Shown here piece by piece: positions 1-5,792 of a stretch of DNA of 12,307 nt (the first letter of the stretch is position 1; each line of letters starts with the position of its first letter). Position numbers and translations under genes: made by a program. Location of the stretch: the NCBI GenBank assembly GCA_016202845.1, contig JACQNW010000118.1, positions 1-12,307 of the forward strand, given 5' to 3'. A model generated the notes under the pieces. The model was not told the origin of the DNA. It saw only the letters and a list, made by a program, of their open reading frames with translations, and ran no database searches. The DNA comes from Candidatus Aenigmatarchaeota archaeon. GTDB taxonomy: Archaea > Aenigmatarchaeota > Aenigmatarchaeia > GW2011-AR5.

Positions 1-131
1 AATACATTTATGTCTGTTGTATAAAGTTCATGAGTCTGTTTTAAACCACTAATCAATTTTATTGCAGATTCTTTGTTCCTGAGAAAATCCACAAGGATGG
101 TTGTGTCTAAAATGGCTTTGGTTTCTTCCAT
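1..131 (-). CDS. vapC: VapC-type PIN-domain toxin, N-terminal part (cut by window edge)
   Basis: This is the N-terminal ~43 residues of a PIN-domain endoribonuclease, the toxin of a VapBC module; the rest lies beyond base 1. The reading frame gives AILDTTILVDFLRNKES, the classic PIN opening with its first acidic metal ligand (the D of LDTTILVD), followed by a helix and a YTTDINV-like second strand. Two in-frame ATGs exist, at 140 and 131. The one at 131 is preferred because a GAGG lies 9 bases before it, whereas it directly abuts the ATG at 140. The gene overlaps the 3' end of the antitoxin gene by about 25 bases in another frame, the usual vapBC arrangement, which implies translational coupling. 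VapC family members cleave tRNA or rRNA; the target here cannot be told. Confidence 0.85.
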   Translation of the reverse strand, partial: MEETKAILDTTILVDFLRNKESAIKLISGLKQTHELYTTDINV

Positions 132-367
132 GAAGACCATCCTCGCTTTAGCCCCTCTTTCCATCTCTTTTCCTCTTCATTTGTCATATCCCAAGCCCCT
201 GCAAAATCCATTATGTCGCGTTTTTTCTTTTTTTCTTTCAATAATTTTGATAATGCTTCGTTAGTGGAAACAGGCCTTTTTTCCTCTGAACGCAACTCAC
301 CAACATATTTGTTTATGAGCTTGTATGTATTCTCGTCAACTTTAATGGTTTTCTCCACTTTTACCAC
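107..367 (-). CDS. vapB: VapB-type antitoxin
   Basis: An 86-residue charged protein encoded directly before the PIN toxin and overlapping it, so it is read as the cognate antitoxin and autoregulator. The N-terminal part (KVEKTIKVDENTYKLINKYV) resembles the strand-helix start of archaeal VapB antitoxins of the ribbon-helix-helix or related type. A Lys-rich linker (KEKKKKRD) follows, then a C-terminal segment rich in Trp, Glu and Lys (MTNEEEKRWKEGLKRGWSSW), which in this family wraps the toxin active site. The start is GTG at 365-367. A TATA-like TTTTAAT lies about 27 bases upstream and no Shine-Dalgarno is visible, so the mRNA is probably leaderless. The family assignment rests mainly on gene context and overall pattern. 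Confidence 0.8.
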   Translation of the reverse strand: MVKVEKTIKVDENTYKLINKYVGELRSEEKRPVSTNEALSKLLKEKKKKRDIMDFAGAWDMTNEEEKRWKEGLKRGWSSWKKPKPF

Positions 368-398
368 TTAGTATACTTAGTAGAGAAGTTATTAAAAG
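366..398 (-). promoter_or_regulatory. vapBC promoter with embedded palindromic operator
   Basis: Read on the minus strand, TTTTAAT (391-397) sits about 27 bases before the GTG start, the archaeal TATA position for a leaderless mRNA. Between TATA and start lies the palindrome AGTATACT (370-377), within a near-direct repeat ACTTAGTAT/ACTTAGTAG (366-383). A VapB-VapC complex bound there would block initiation. The operator role is inferred from position. Confidence 0.55.
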
Positions 399-412
399 CT
401 TTCCCACATTTT

Positions 413-420
413 CTTTAAGT
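413..420 (+). promoter_or_regulatory. Putative TATA box of the abrB-racemase-hisS cluster
   Basis: A CTTTAAGT stretch lies about 24-27 bases before the ATG at 440. This would give a leaderless mRNA beginning near that ATG, divergent from vapBC. It supports 440 as the original start of the AbrB-type gene. Confidence 0.4.
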
Positions 421-439
421 AATTGTGGCGGTATACAAT

Positions 440-665
440 ATGCTGGTGACAAAAATGCAAAATAAAGAGGCTAAGCCGGTGGGTGCCGGTGGATTAGTTC
501 ATCAGAGAAAATGGAACTAACGTTACTTTTGTCGCTAAAATTGATTCTAAAGGAAGAATTTTGCTGCCGGTTGAAATTAGAAAAACTCTAGGATTAGACG
601 ATAAAGCAGAGCTCCAGCTTTCTGTTTCCGGGAATTATGTTTTGATTAGGAGGCCTACATTATGA
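440..665 (+). pseudogene. AbrB/SpoVT-type DNA-binding protein gene, apparently frameshifted
   Basis: The downstream frame (498-665) encodes an unmistakable AbrB/SpoVT swapped-hairpin domain: FVAKIDSKGRILLPVEIRK, then LGLDDKAELQL and NYVLIRRP at the end. That frame opens after TAG (495-497) and has no ATG, GTG or TTG before the domain. The ATG at 440, which has a suitably placed TATA-like box, starts a different frame (MLVTKMQNKEAKPVGAGG...) that stops at 518-520. One extra base, or two missing, between about 480 and 520 would fuse the two into a normal ~75-residue protein. The stop overlaps the racemase start as ATGA (662-665), so the gene was built to be cotranslated with it. The break could be a real mutation, an assembly error, or frameshifting. 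AbrB-type proteins are regulators, often antitoxins. Confidence 0.65.
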
Positions 666-1357
666 CTAGCCAAACAATTTGGAAAACTATAGGCATATTG
701 GGCGGCATGGGGCCGGAATCTACAGCTGAGCTTTACAACAGGATGATAAAATTATGCCAAATGGATTATGGGGCAAAATATGATTCTGACTTCCCTAGTA
801 TATTCATTTTAAACCTACCTCTTCCTGATATTGTAGAAAGTGTAGCAGATACGGAATTGGTAAAAGCTTCGCTTAAAATGGGTATTGAAAAGTTAAAGCA
901 AGCAGGGTGCGATCTTATAGCAGTGCCTTGCAATACTGTTTTCTTTGCATTAGACATAGATTCAAAAATATTGAACATAATAGATGAAACTATTTACGAA
1001 GTGAAACGAAGAAAATTGAAGAAAGTCGGGCTTCTTTCAAGTATAACTACGTCTGAGAAAGGCTTATATGAAAAACTAGAAGCGGCAGAAATTGTACAGC
1101 CTTCTAAAAATGAACTAAAACAGGTAAATAAAATCATACTGAAAATACTTGCAGGATTTAAAACAGAGGAAGACAAGGCTTTTCTAAAGATGGTTTGCAC
1201 TAAAATGTCAAAAGCTGGTGCAGAGGCTATAATTCTTGGATGCACAGAACTGCCGCTAATCATTTCCCAAAAAGACACAGAAATAGAATTGCTCGATACA
1301 CTAGAGATACTTGCTCAAGCCATAGTGAGTAAAGCGAGGTTTGGTAATTATGACTGA
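662..1357 (+). CDS. Aspartate/glutamate racemase family protein
   Basis: A 231-residue PLP-independent amino-acid racemase of the Asp/Glu (RacX/YgeA-like) family. The N-terminus has the family glycine motif GILGGMGPEST (residues 10-21). The two catalytic-type cysteines are both present, in VPCNT (C90) and LGCTELPL (C194), one from each half of the pseudo-symmetric fold, which form the two-base mechanism. The length matches the family. The product may be D-aspartate, D-glutamate or another D-amino acid; the substrate cannot be read from sequence. The start ATG overlaps the stop of the AbrB-type gene (ATGA), and the 3' end overlaps the next small gene, so the three appear translationally coupled. 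The AGGAGG at 649-654, inside the upstream gene, is a strong ribosome-binding site for this start. Confidence 0.88.
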   Translation: MTSQTIWKTIGILGGMGPESTAELYNRMIKLCQMDYGAKYDSDFPSIFILNLPLPDIVESVADTELVKASLKMGIEKLKQAGCDLIAVPCNTVFFALDIDSKILNIIDETIYEVKRRKLKKVGLLSSITTSEKGLYEKLEAAEIVQPSKNELKQVNKIILKILAGFKTEEDKAFLKMVCTKMSKAGAEAIILGCTELPLIISQKDTEIELLDTLEILAQAIVSKARFGNYD

Positions 1358-1532
1358 TCCTTATGTAAGAACATTAGAAGAAATGGAGCTTGATTTAAAA
1401 AGAACGGTGGAAGGTTTGCTCCCACTTCCAGAAGAGTTAAGGCGAGAAATGTACAGGCAAATAGAAAGCTGGACAGGCGTATTAAAACGCGAATACAGAT
1501 ATTATCAAGGAGACAGTTATCCTACATTTTAG
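1350..1532 (+). CDS. Small conserved-looking protein of unknown function (60 aa)
   Basis: Not recognised. The predicted product (MTDPYVRTLEEMELDLK...) is 60 residues, highly charged and mostly helical by composition, with an aromatic C-terminus (REYRYYQGDSYPTF). It has no cysteines and no membrane segment. An upstream in-frame TTG at 1341 is possible, but the ATG at 1350 is preferred because it overlaps the end of the racemase gene by 8 bases, typical of coupled archaeal genes. It sits 13 bases before hisS on the same strand, so it is probably cotranscribed with both. It could be a partner or small regulator of the racemase, but nothing in the sequence shows this. Confidence 0.6.
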   Translation: MTDPYVRTLEEMELDLKRTVEGLLPLPEELRREMYRQIESWTGVLKREYRYYQGDSYPTF

Positions 1533-1545
1533 TTGGCGATAAAAG

Positions 1546-2832
1546 ATGTTCCAGACGACACGAGGCATGAAGGATAGTCCGCCCGAAGAGATGTTAAAAC
1601 AGCAGTTTGTTATAGATGTCATAAGGCGAATTTATCAAAAGTACGGATTTGATCCACTCGATACCCCTGCCTTGGAGGACTGGGGCTTACTCTCTGCAAA
1701 GAAAGGCGGTGGAGAAGAAATCAAACAAGAAATATATTATTTCAAGGACAAGTCTGACAGGGAAGTTGGTCTTCGCTTTGATCTGACAGTGCCTCTGGCA
1801 AGATTTTTTGTAAATAATCCTAAGTTGCCATTGCCCTTCAAGAGATCTCATATAGCAAAAGTATGGAGATATGACAGACCAGGTGCAATGAGGTGGCGAG
1901 AGTTTTGGCAGGCTGATGCAGACACGGTTGGTTCTGATAATCCTTTATCGGATGCTGAATTTTTGAGAGCAGCTTGTGAAATATTTTATGAACTTGGACT
2001 CAATGATGTTGTCTTCAGAATAAACAATAGGAAAACTCTGCAAGCATTTGTTGAAAGTATTGGGGTAAAAGATTATGTAGATGTTTTTAGAACAATTGAC
2101 AAACTTGATAAGATGGGTAAAGATGGCGTTGAGAAAGAATTAAAAGAAAAAGGAGTAAACCAAGATAAAATTAAAAAAATACTTGAATTTATTGAAATTA
2201 AAAATTTAAAAAATGTCAGGCAATATGTAACCGAGGGTGTAGATGAAATAGAAAAAATACTTGATCTAATGGGCGAATATAAAAATAATTTTCAGGTTGA
2301 CATGTCTCTTGTACGAGGATTAGAATATTATACAGGACCTATTTGTGAAATGTCCCTTGGTGAAAAGTATGGTGACGCCTTTGGCGTCGGTTCGTCTTTG
2401 CCAACAGTTGCATGTTTTGGAAGATTTGATACACTTACAGAAGCTGTTGGCGGTAAAAAAATCCCCGCTACAGGAGGGTCTATAGGCGTTGATCGAGTAA
2501 TCTTTATAATGGAAAAAAGAGGACTGTTCAAAGATTTTCCTAAAACTGTGACAAAGATTTTTGTCATAAGTGTAAACGAAAACATGAAGAATGATGTAAT
2601 TTCTATTGTTAATAAATTTCGAAAGCTTGGAATTTCGTCAGAGTTCGACCTGATGGGGCGGTCGTTGTCAAAACAGCTTGATTATGCTAGCAGCAGGGGC
2701 ATCCCTTATGTCATAGTAATCGGCGAGAAAGAACTTAAGTCCAAAAAAGCAAAATTGAGGGACATGAAAACAGGAGAAGAAAAAGATATTCTGCTGAATA
2801 AACTTGATGATGTGAAGAAAAACATGAAATAA
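1546..2832 (+). CDS. hisS: Histidyl-tRNA synthetase
   Basis: A 428-residue class II aminoacyl-tRNA synthetase that charges tRNA-His with histidine. All signatures are present: N-terminal FQTTRGMKD; motif 1 region YGFDPLDTPALE; motif 2 VWRYDRPGAMRWREFWQADAD (about residues 106-126); the histidine-specific RGLEYYTG (257-264); motif 3 TGGSIGVDR (309-317); and a C-terminal anticodon-binding domain (about 340-428, ending KDILLNKLDDVKKNMK). Length is normal. The segment between YYTG and GRFD seems about eight residues longer than in E. coli HisRS (recalled, not aligned here). The excess coincides with the dispersed palindrome at 2371-2393, encoding GDAFGVGS. The last codons occur again, divergent, at 3556-3606, suggesting that the 3' end was replaced by an insertion. 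The start follows GGCGAT by a few bases. Confidence 0.97.
   Translation: MFQTTRGMKDSPPEEMLKQQFVIDVIRRIYQKYGFDPLDTPALEDWGLLSAKKGGGEEIKQEIYYFKDKSDREVGLRFDLTVPLARFFVNNPKLPLPFKRSHIAKVWRYDRPGAMRWREFWQADADTVGSDNPLSDAEFLRAACEIFYELGLNDVVFRINNRKTLQAFVESIGVKDYVDVFRTIDKLDKMGKDGVEKELKEKGVNQDKIKKILEFIEIKNLKNVRQYVTEGVDEIEKILDLMGEYKNNFQVDMSLVRGLEYYTGPICEMSLGEKYGDAFGVGSSLPTVACFGRFDTLTEAVGGKKIPATGGSIGVDRVIFIMEKRGLFKDFPKTVTKIFVISVNENMKNDVISIVNKFRKLGISSEFDLMGRSLSKQLDYASSRGIPYVIVIGEKELKSKKAKLRDMKTGEEKDILLNKLDDVKKNMK
2371..2393 (+). repeat. Dispersed GACGCC palindrome, copy 1 (inside hisS)
   Basis: GACGCC-TTT-GGCGTC followed by GGTTC, a 6-bp stem with a 3-base loop. It lies in frame in hisS and encodes DAFGVGS in a loop between the YYTG and GRFD motifs. 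It shares the core and the GGT(T)C 3' flank with four other copies in this window. Confidence 0.75.
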
Positions 2833-3075
2833 TTATAGCTCTGCATTTAACGTATTCCAAAATTTAGGCCTTAACTTTACACTGCCTTCTGCTTCTGCAT
2901 GAAACTGAACCGACGCCTCTGGCGTCCAAGCACCCTTATGGCCAGAAGGATCAGACACTTTTCCCTTGAGTCTTATAGATGTTGCACGGAAAAGTATTTT
3001 TGGACCAAGGCTTTGAGTTGGTATCCAAAACTCTCCATTTGCAAGCTTTATCATTGGAAGAGTGATAGAGTCCAT
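2833..3075 (-). CDS. Unknown 80-residue protein paired with an RHH regulator
   Basis: Not recognised. The product begins MDSITLPMIKLANGEFWIPTQ. It is predicted to be mostly beta-strand with several basic residues, and has no membrane segment and no obvious catalytic motif. It starts one base after the stop of the ribbon-helix-helix gene (stop 3077-3079, ATG at 3075), so the two form a tight operon. Its own stop begins at the base right after the hisS stop, so the genes converge with no gap. A copy of the dispersed palindrome lies in the middle of the gene and encodes the WTPEASV stretch. A toxin or RNA/DNA-binding effector next to an RHH antitoxin-like protein is possible, but this is inferred only from the layout. 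Confidence 0.55.
   Translation of the reverse strand: MDSITLPMIKLANGEFWIPTQSLGPKILFRATSIRLKGKVSDPSGHKGAWTPEASVQFHAEAEGSVKLRPKFWNTLNAEL
2907..2930 (-). repeat. Dispersed GACGCC palindrome, copy 2 (inside the 80-aa gene)
   Basis: On the minus strand: TTGGACGCC-AGA-GGCGTCGGTTC, matching copy 1 in core and 3' flank. It is in the sense orientation of the small gene and in frame (W-T-P-E-A-S-V). Confidence 0.75.
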
Positions 3076-3076
3076 G

Positions 3077-3388
3077 CTAAACCTCTGATATGCCTTTAAT
3101 TTTCGATATAATTTTATCCACTTGGTTGTAAGGAAGCGAAAGTTCCTGAGATACTTCTATTGTGCTTACTAAATGTTGTCCTGCGTTTCTTTTTTGTTTC
3201 AACAACCATCTTATTTCTTTTTCTGCAATTTCGTCTGGCAAGCTTCTGGCATTCATATTCTTTAATTTTTCCCTTACAGCTTCGCGTATGAATTCTGACG
3301 AGGAAATGTAGAAACCTGCTTCTACTAGTTCTTGAATTTCTTTTTCTAATTTCTCTGCAAGGCGTACGCCTGATACTTGACTACTCAT
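3077..3388 (-). CDS. Ribbon-helix-helix (CopG/NikR-like) transcriptional regulator
   Basis: A 103-residue DNA-binding protein. The N-terminus SSQVSGVRLAEKLEKEIQEL, followed by GFYISSSEFIREAVREKL, is a standard ribbon-helix-helix: one beta strand, then two helices with a SSSEFIREAV turn. The C-terminal half (IAEKEIRWLLKQKR, then VSTIEVSQELSLPYNQVDKI) may form a second helix-turn-helix-like unit. Start at 3388: a TATA-like element (TTTAAA) lies about 26 bases upstream, giving a leaderless mRNA. The in-frame codon at 3412 would fall within that promoter and is rejected. The gene leads a two-gene operon with the 80-residue protein. Two exact 12-bp direct repeats bracket the TATA region and are the likely autoregulatory operator. 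It could be an antitoxin or a repressor of a small mobile cassette. Confidence 0.78.
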   Translation of the reverse strand: MSSQVSGVRLAEKLEKEIQELVEAGFYISSSEFIREAVREKLKNMNARSLPDEIAEKEIRWLLKQKRNAGQHLVSTIEVSQELSLPYNQVDKIISKIKGISEV

Positions 3389-3390
3389 GT

Positions 3391-3429
3391 GTTTACTATA
3401 GATAACAAACATTTAAAGTTTACTATAGA
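3391..3429 (-). promoter_or_regulatory. Operator repeats flanking the promoter of the RHH gene
   Basis: GTTTACTATAGA occurs twice exactly, at 3391-3402 and 3418-3429, 27 bp apart start to start. TTTAAA lies between them in the position expected for the TATA box of the minus-strand gene starting at 3388. RHH proteins bind such direct repeats cooperatively. The outer repeat touches the flank of the palindromic element to its right. Confidence 0.65.
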
Positions 3430-3528
3430 GACAGTACTCCTGCATGTGTGTTCCGCCTTCTTAAGCCTATAAGGCAGAACGTCAGAACTGCTCTTTAACA
3501 CGCAATCACATGCGGGAGTACTGAGAGA
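3427..3528. mobile_element. MITE-like palindromic element with target duplication
   Basis: A 92-bp core (3432-3523) ends in 17-bp terminal inverted repeats: CAGTACTCCTGCATGTG on the left and its complement at 3507-3523, with one T/G change that would still pair in RNA. The core is flanked exactly by the 5-bp direct repeat AGAGA (3427-3431 and 3524-3528), as after transposition. Inside is a second stem, GTTCCGCCTT (3450-3459) with AAGGCAGAAC (3471-3480, one mismatch). No coding capacity is seen. It may instead be a structured RNA or hairpin terminator, but the exact target duplication favours a non-autonomous element. Confidence 0.6.
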
Positions 3529-3555
3529 ACTGCTGGGTAAGCAAAAATAGTTTGT

Positions 3556-3606
3556 AAGGATATTCTGCTGGATAAGTACAGCGATGTTAAGAAACTAATT
3601 CACTGA
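3556..3606 (+). pseudogene. Detached second copy of the hisS 3' end
   Basis: In frame this reads KDILLDKYSDVKKLIH then TGA, against KDILLNKLDDVKKNMK at the true end of hisS (2782-2832). The DNA shares an exact GATATTCTGCTG block and 27 of 36 positions overall. Upstream similarity stops abruptly and no start codon serves it. It runs 7 bases into the convergent zinc-ribbon gene, the sort of overlap expected at an original hisS end. Most likely it is the native tail, displaced when the segment 2833-3555 was inserted. Confidence 0.7.
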
Positions 3607-3710
3607 GATTCTGCAACTGCACCGCAAGATGTGCAATAACGCTGTTCGTGAGTTGTGTCAAATGTAAGCTTTTCTCCACACTGCATGCAGTACGTCATAT
3701 AATGCAACAT
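3600..3710 (-). CDS. Small zinc-ribbon protein (36 aa)
   Basis: A short gene whose product (MLHYMTYCMQCGEKLTFD...) has two CxxC knuckles, YCMQCG (C8, C11) and YCTSCG (C26, C29), 14 residues apart. This is the ligand set of a treble-clef or rubredoxin-like zinc ribbon. There is almost nothing outside the knuckle unit. The start is well supported: a strong Shine-Dalgarno GAGGTG (3717-3722 on the complementary strand) lies 6 bases before the ATG, and a TATA-like TTTTATAT is further upstream (3741-3752). Such mini zinc ribbons are common in archaea, often of unknown role in nucleic-acid or protein binding. The gene converges with the displaced hisS tail. Confidence 0.72.
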   Translation of the reverse strand: MLHYMTYCMQCGEKLTFDTTHEQRYCTSCGAVAESQ

Positions 3711-3952
3711 AGTCCACACCTCAATAATAATTGTAGGTTAAAAACCATATAAAACAGTGGGGATTTTGATAATATAGAATGCAGGATAAAAATGGATATA
3801 AGCGGTAGCACTGGTTAGTAGTGGTTTTAGCATACCTTTAAATCCTTCCTTATCCAATTAATATTGCTTGCTTCTAACAGGATAACTGAAAGAACAACAA
3901 ATAGATTTCCAAAAATGGAAGTTTTACAAAAATTCAAAAGGAGATGAATTAC
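3711..3952. promoter_or_regulatory. Divergent promoter region between the zinc-ribbon gene and PINA
   Basis: It holds the minus-strand TATA-like element for the zinc-ribbon gene (GTTTTATATGG complement, 3741-3752). The plus-strand TTTAAAT (3837-3843) is the likely TATA box for PINA, which would give a leader of about 85 bases ending in GGAG. No further gene or strong hairpin was seen. Confidence 0.45.
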
Positions 3953-5773
3953 ATGAAAATAGAAAATATAGAAAACAAAACAAACAACAAAAAAATAGTA
4001 CCAGATACAAGCGTGCTTATTGCAGGCGTACTATCTGACTTAGTGCAAAAAGGAGAGCTTAAAGAAGCTGAGATAATCATACCTGAGTTCGTAGTTGAAG
4101 AACTACGGGCCCAGGCTTCAAAAGGAAGGGAAATAGGCTTCAAGGGACTCGAAGAAATAAAGAAAATCAGGGCATTTGAAAAGGACCTTATAACAATAAC
4201 AAAGACAGGCCGAAGGCAGACGTACGAGGAAATACAGCTTGCAAAATACGGCAGGATAGACGCCCTTATCATGGATGTTGCGCGCGAACAGAATGCCATA
4301 ATTTATACAGCAGACTACGTCCAGGCGCTTGTCAGCGAGGCTGAAGGCATTCCTACGAGATATTTCAAATCGTACGAAAAGAAGGTCACGACAAAGCTTG
4401 AAGAGATGCTAACAAAAGACACCATGAGCCTGCACATGAAAGAAGGGACATACGCAATGGCCAAAAAAGGAAAGCCCGGGAACTTTGAATTGGCAAAAGT
4501 AGGCGATCATTTGCTTACCGCAGAAGAACTTGAAGAGATAATAAAGGAGATAATGGAGGCCGCAAGGAATGAAGACGACTCTTTTGTGGAAGTCGGCGGC
4601 CACTCTGCGTCTGTGGTCCAGCATGGAAACGTAAGAATTGCAATAGCAAGGCCGCCTTTTTCAGACGGTATAGAGGTAACGGCCGTAAGGCCTGTTGCAA
4701 AGCTTACAATAGATGATTATTCACTGTCTGAAAAGCTGAAAGAGAGAATAAACAAGGGATGCGAGGGAATAGTTGTTGCAGGACCGCCAGGTTCTGGAAA
4801 ATCAACTTTTGCCGCTTCCATTGCAGAGTTTTACGAAAAAAAGGGAAAGATTGTAAAAACTATGGAAAGCCCGAGAGACCTGCAGGTTGGCCCTGAGATA
4901 ACACAGTATACAAAGCTCAAAGGAAAGTTTGAAAATACAGCAGACATGCTTCTGCTTGTAAGGCCTGATTATACTGTTTTTGACGAGGTTAGGAAAACAG
5001 AAGATTTTACCGTGTTCGCAGACATGAGGCTTGCCGGCATTGGAATGATTGGAGTTGTTCATGCTTCAGAACCCGTTGATGCTGTTCAAAGGTTTATGGG
5101 CAGGGTTGAGCTTGGCATGATACCTCACGTACTTGACACTATCATTTACATAGAGGCAGGCCAGGTCAAAAGAGTCCTAATGCTTTCCCTGACTGTAAGG
5201 ACGCCGACAGGCATGACTGAGGCAGATCTGGCAAGGCCTGTTGTCGAGGTCAGGAATTTTGAGAGCAACAATCTGGAGTATGAAATATACAGCTATGGAG
5301 AGCAGACTGTAATAATTCCTGTCAAAGAGGAAAAAGAGTCTGGATTGAGAAGACTTGCAAAGAAGCAGATAATGGATGAGATAAAGCGATTTGACCATTC
5401 TGCAGAAGTGGAAATAACATCTGACGACAGGGTGACGGTAAAAGTCAGCAATGACATAATACCAAAGATAATTGGCGCAAAAGGAAAGACTGTGACTGAA
5501 CTGGAAAAGAAGATAGGCATGCACATTGACATTGTGCCCAAGGTCAAGACGCTTGGCAAGGAAATAAGCTTCAGGTCGGATGAAACAGGAGCATATATTA
5601 TTTTCATCGTGGATGAAAGGACAGGCAAAGTCGCAAACTTTTATTCAGGAGAAGAATTCTTGTTTTCAGCAACAGTCGGCAAAAACGGCCAGATAAGGGT
5701 TTCAAAATACAGCGAAGTGGGCCATGCTGTGATAAAGGGATTGCTAAAGGGCGAGCTGAAGGTATTTGTTTAA
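3953..5773 (+). CDS. pina: PINA: PIN domain - PilT/VirB11-like ATPase - KH domain protein
   Basis: A 606-residue fusion protein conserved in archaea. The N-terminal PIN domain has VPDTSVLIAG (D18), the FVVEEL acidic region, and RIDALIMDVAREQ...YTAD. A hexameric secretion-type ATPase follows, with Walker A GPPGSGKST (about 277-285, K283), Walker B region LLLVRPDYTVFDEVRK, and a conserved GMIGVVHA segment. The C-terminus has a KH domain with the GxxG loop IIGAKGKT (near 508). The studied Sulfolobus protein PINA is a hexameric ATPase that drives Holliday-junction branch migration and interacts with the resolvase Hjc, so a recombination-repair role is likely. Start: ATG at 3953, with GGAG 9 bases upstream; the ATG at 3944 abuts that GGAG with no spacing. 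Transcribed alone. Confidence 0.92.
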   Translation: MKIENIENKTNNKKIVPDTSVLIAGVLSDLVQKGELKEAEIIIPEFVVEELRAQASKGREIGFKGLEEIKKIRAFEKDLITITKTGRRQTYEEIQLAKYGRIDALIMDVAREQNAIIYTADYVQALVSEAEGIPTRYFKSYEKKVTTKLEEMLTKDTMSLHMKEGTYAMAKKGKPGNFELAKVGDHLLTAEELEEIIKEIMEAARNEDDSFVEVGGHSASVVQHGNVRIAIARPPFSDGIEVTAVRPVAKLTIDDYSLSEKLKERINKGCEGIVVAGPPGSGKSTFAASIAEFYEKKGKIVKTMESPRDLQVGPEITQYTKLKGKFENTADMLLLVRPDYTVFDEVRKTEDFTVFADMRLAGIGMIGVVHASEPVDAVQRFMGRVELGMIPHVLDTIIYIEAGQVKRVLMLSLTVRTPTGMTEADLARPVVEVRNFESNNLEYEIYSYGEQTVIIPVKEEKESGLRRLAKKQIMDEIKRFDHSAEVEITSDDRVTVKVSNDIIPKIIGAKGKTVTELEKKIGMHIDIVPKVKTLGKEISFRSDETGAYIIFIVDERTGKVANFYSGEEFLFSATVGKNGQIRVSKYSEVGHAVIKGLLKGELKVFV

Positions 5774-5775
5774 GC

Positions 5776-5790
5776 ACTTTTTTTCTTTGC
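5776..5790 (+). terminator. T-rich terminator after PINA
   Basis: A CACTTTTTTTCTTTG tract begins three bases after the stop codon and is a plausible archaeal oligo-T terminator. No strong stem precedes it. Confidence 0.45.
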
Positions 5791-5792
5791 GT

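Noticed and set aside
73..264. Plus-strand frame opposite the vapBC genes
   Set aside because: Antisense shadow of the well-supported toxin-antitoxin pair; low-complexity product with no motif.
3389..3412. Upstream start for the RHH protein adding eight residues (MFVIYSKH)
   Set aside because: This start falls inside the TATA and operator region; the ATG at 3388 fits the promoter distance and the RHH family start.
3433..3523. A 5S rRNA or guide RNA
   Set aside because: Too short for 5S rRNA and without its conserved loops; no ACA end or C/D boxes at the expected places, while target duplication points to an inserted element.
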